Shown piece by piece: positions 32,500 through 32,624 of a stretch of 32,624 bases of DNA; positions within the stretch are counted from its first letter, which is position 1, and every line of letters begins with the position of its first letter. Under the pieces are notes generated by a model that was not told the DNA's origin, searched no databases, and saw nothing but the letters and a program-made list of their open reading frames with translations. The DNA is from Desulfobacteraceae bacterium (GTDB taxonomy: Bacteria > Desulfobacterota > Desulfobacteria > Desulfobacterales > Desulfosalsimonadaceae): positions 1 through 32,624 of the forward strand of contig JAIPDS010000021.1 in NCBI GenBank assembly GCA_021737565.1, read 5' to 3'. A program made the translations under genes and the position numbers.

Positions 32500-32624
32500 G
32501 ATGGCGCCGTAAAAAGTTCAAGATCAAGGCTTGCGCAATTTCGAAGAATGCAGCGTACTTAGCCGTACGTGAAATTCTGAGAAATTGCGCGTAACGCAGA
32601 TATTGGACTTTTTACGGTGCCATC
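32500..32624. repeat. 125-bp palindromic MITE-like element
   Basis: GATGGCGCCGTAAAAAGTTCA at 32500-32520 is the inverted copy, with 2 mismatches, of TGGACTTTTTACGGTGCCATC at 32604-32624. Inside, GCGCAATTTC and GAAATTGCGC, then CGTAC and GTACG, also pair, so the whole 125 bases can fold into one long hairpin. There is no reading frame. It looks like a miniature inverted-repeat element, and the right edge coincides with the window end, so more may lie outside. Confidence 0.75.

Overview
The window reads as a chromosomal segment of an anaerobic, probably sulfate-reducing member of the Desulfobacterota. This is inferred from the minimal SufC/SufB pair, an IscS/IscU pair of the sulfide-dependent Archaeoglobus type, a carbon monoxide dehydrogenase fragment, a DUF1858 protein, two 'two-CW' cysteine modules, and a candidate selenocysteine codon. 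No 16S rRNA is present, so the placement is an inference.

Layout. 0-1 kb: mobile-element debris (IS21-like end repeats, an IS256-family transposase fragment) fused to a truncated hicA beside an intact hicB. 1.1-4.2 kb: an acyl-CoA synthetase (minus) divergent from an MFS transporter. 4.4-11.3 kb: a plus-strand housekeeping run: Nif3-like protein, C4 zinc-ribbon coiled-coil protein, RNase P RNA, sufC, sufB, a large protein ending in an HPr-like domain, ispD and a nitroreductase. 11.3-19.2 kb: a tightly packed minus-strand run: flavin reductase, Maf, YggS, QueH, an M48 protease with TPR repeats, and a complete Mla-type lipid-transport set (MlaE with STAS, MlaF, MlaD, PqiC-like lipoprotein). A flavodoxin diverges from it.

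20.2-24.1 kb: metW, a MOSC protein, a chimeric heavy-metal-associated protein, then a TusA-like / IscS-like / Rrf2 (IscR-like) / IscU operon behind a clear promoter and an AT-rich palindrome. The IscS-like protein has lost the PLP-binding lysine, so it is probably a scaffold partner for IscU and not a working desulfurase. 24.2-25.2 kb (minus): an XRE regulator fused to a two-CW cysteine module, followed by a CueP-type copper lipoprotein whose reading frame is crossed by one UGA. That UGA sits exactly at a conserved CueP cysteine and is followed by a SECIS-like hairpin. I regard this as the most interesting object here: a candidate seleno-CueP.

25.3-31.2 kb is scarred. There are remnants of larE, nadA, cooS, a Crp/Fnr regulator and a Ser/Thr kinase, several with large internal deletions, lying among intact genes (RseC-like, CDF transporter, DUF6448, DUF1858, UspA). 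Two FNR-like palindromes lie in this part. The window ends with tRNA-Leu(UAA), a tiny membrane ORF, a lipoprotein/helical-protein pair of unknown function, and a 125-bp palindromic MITE-like repeat at the right edge.
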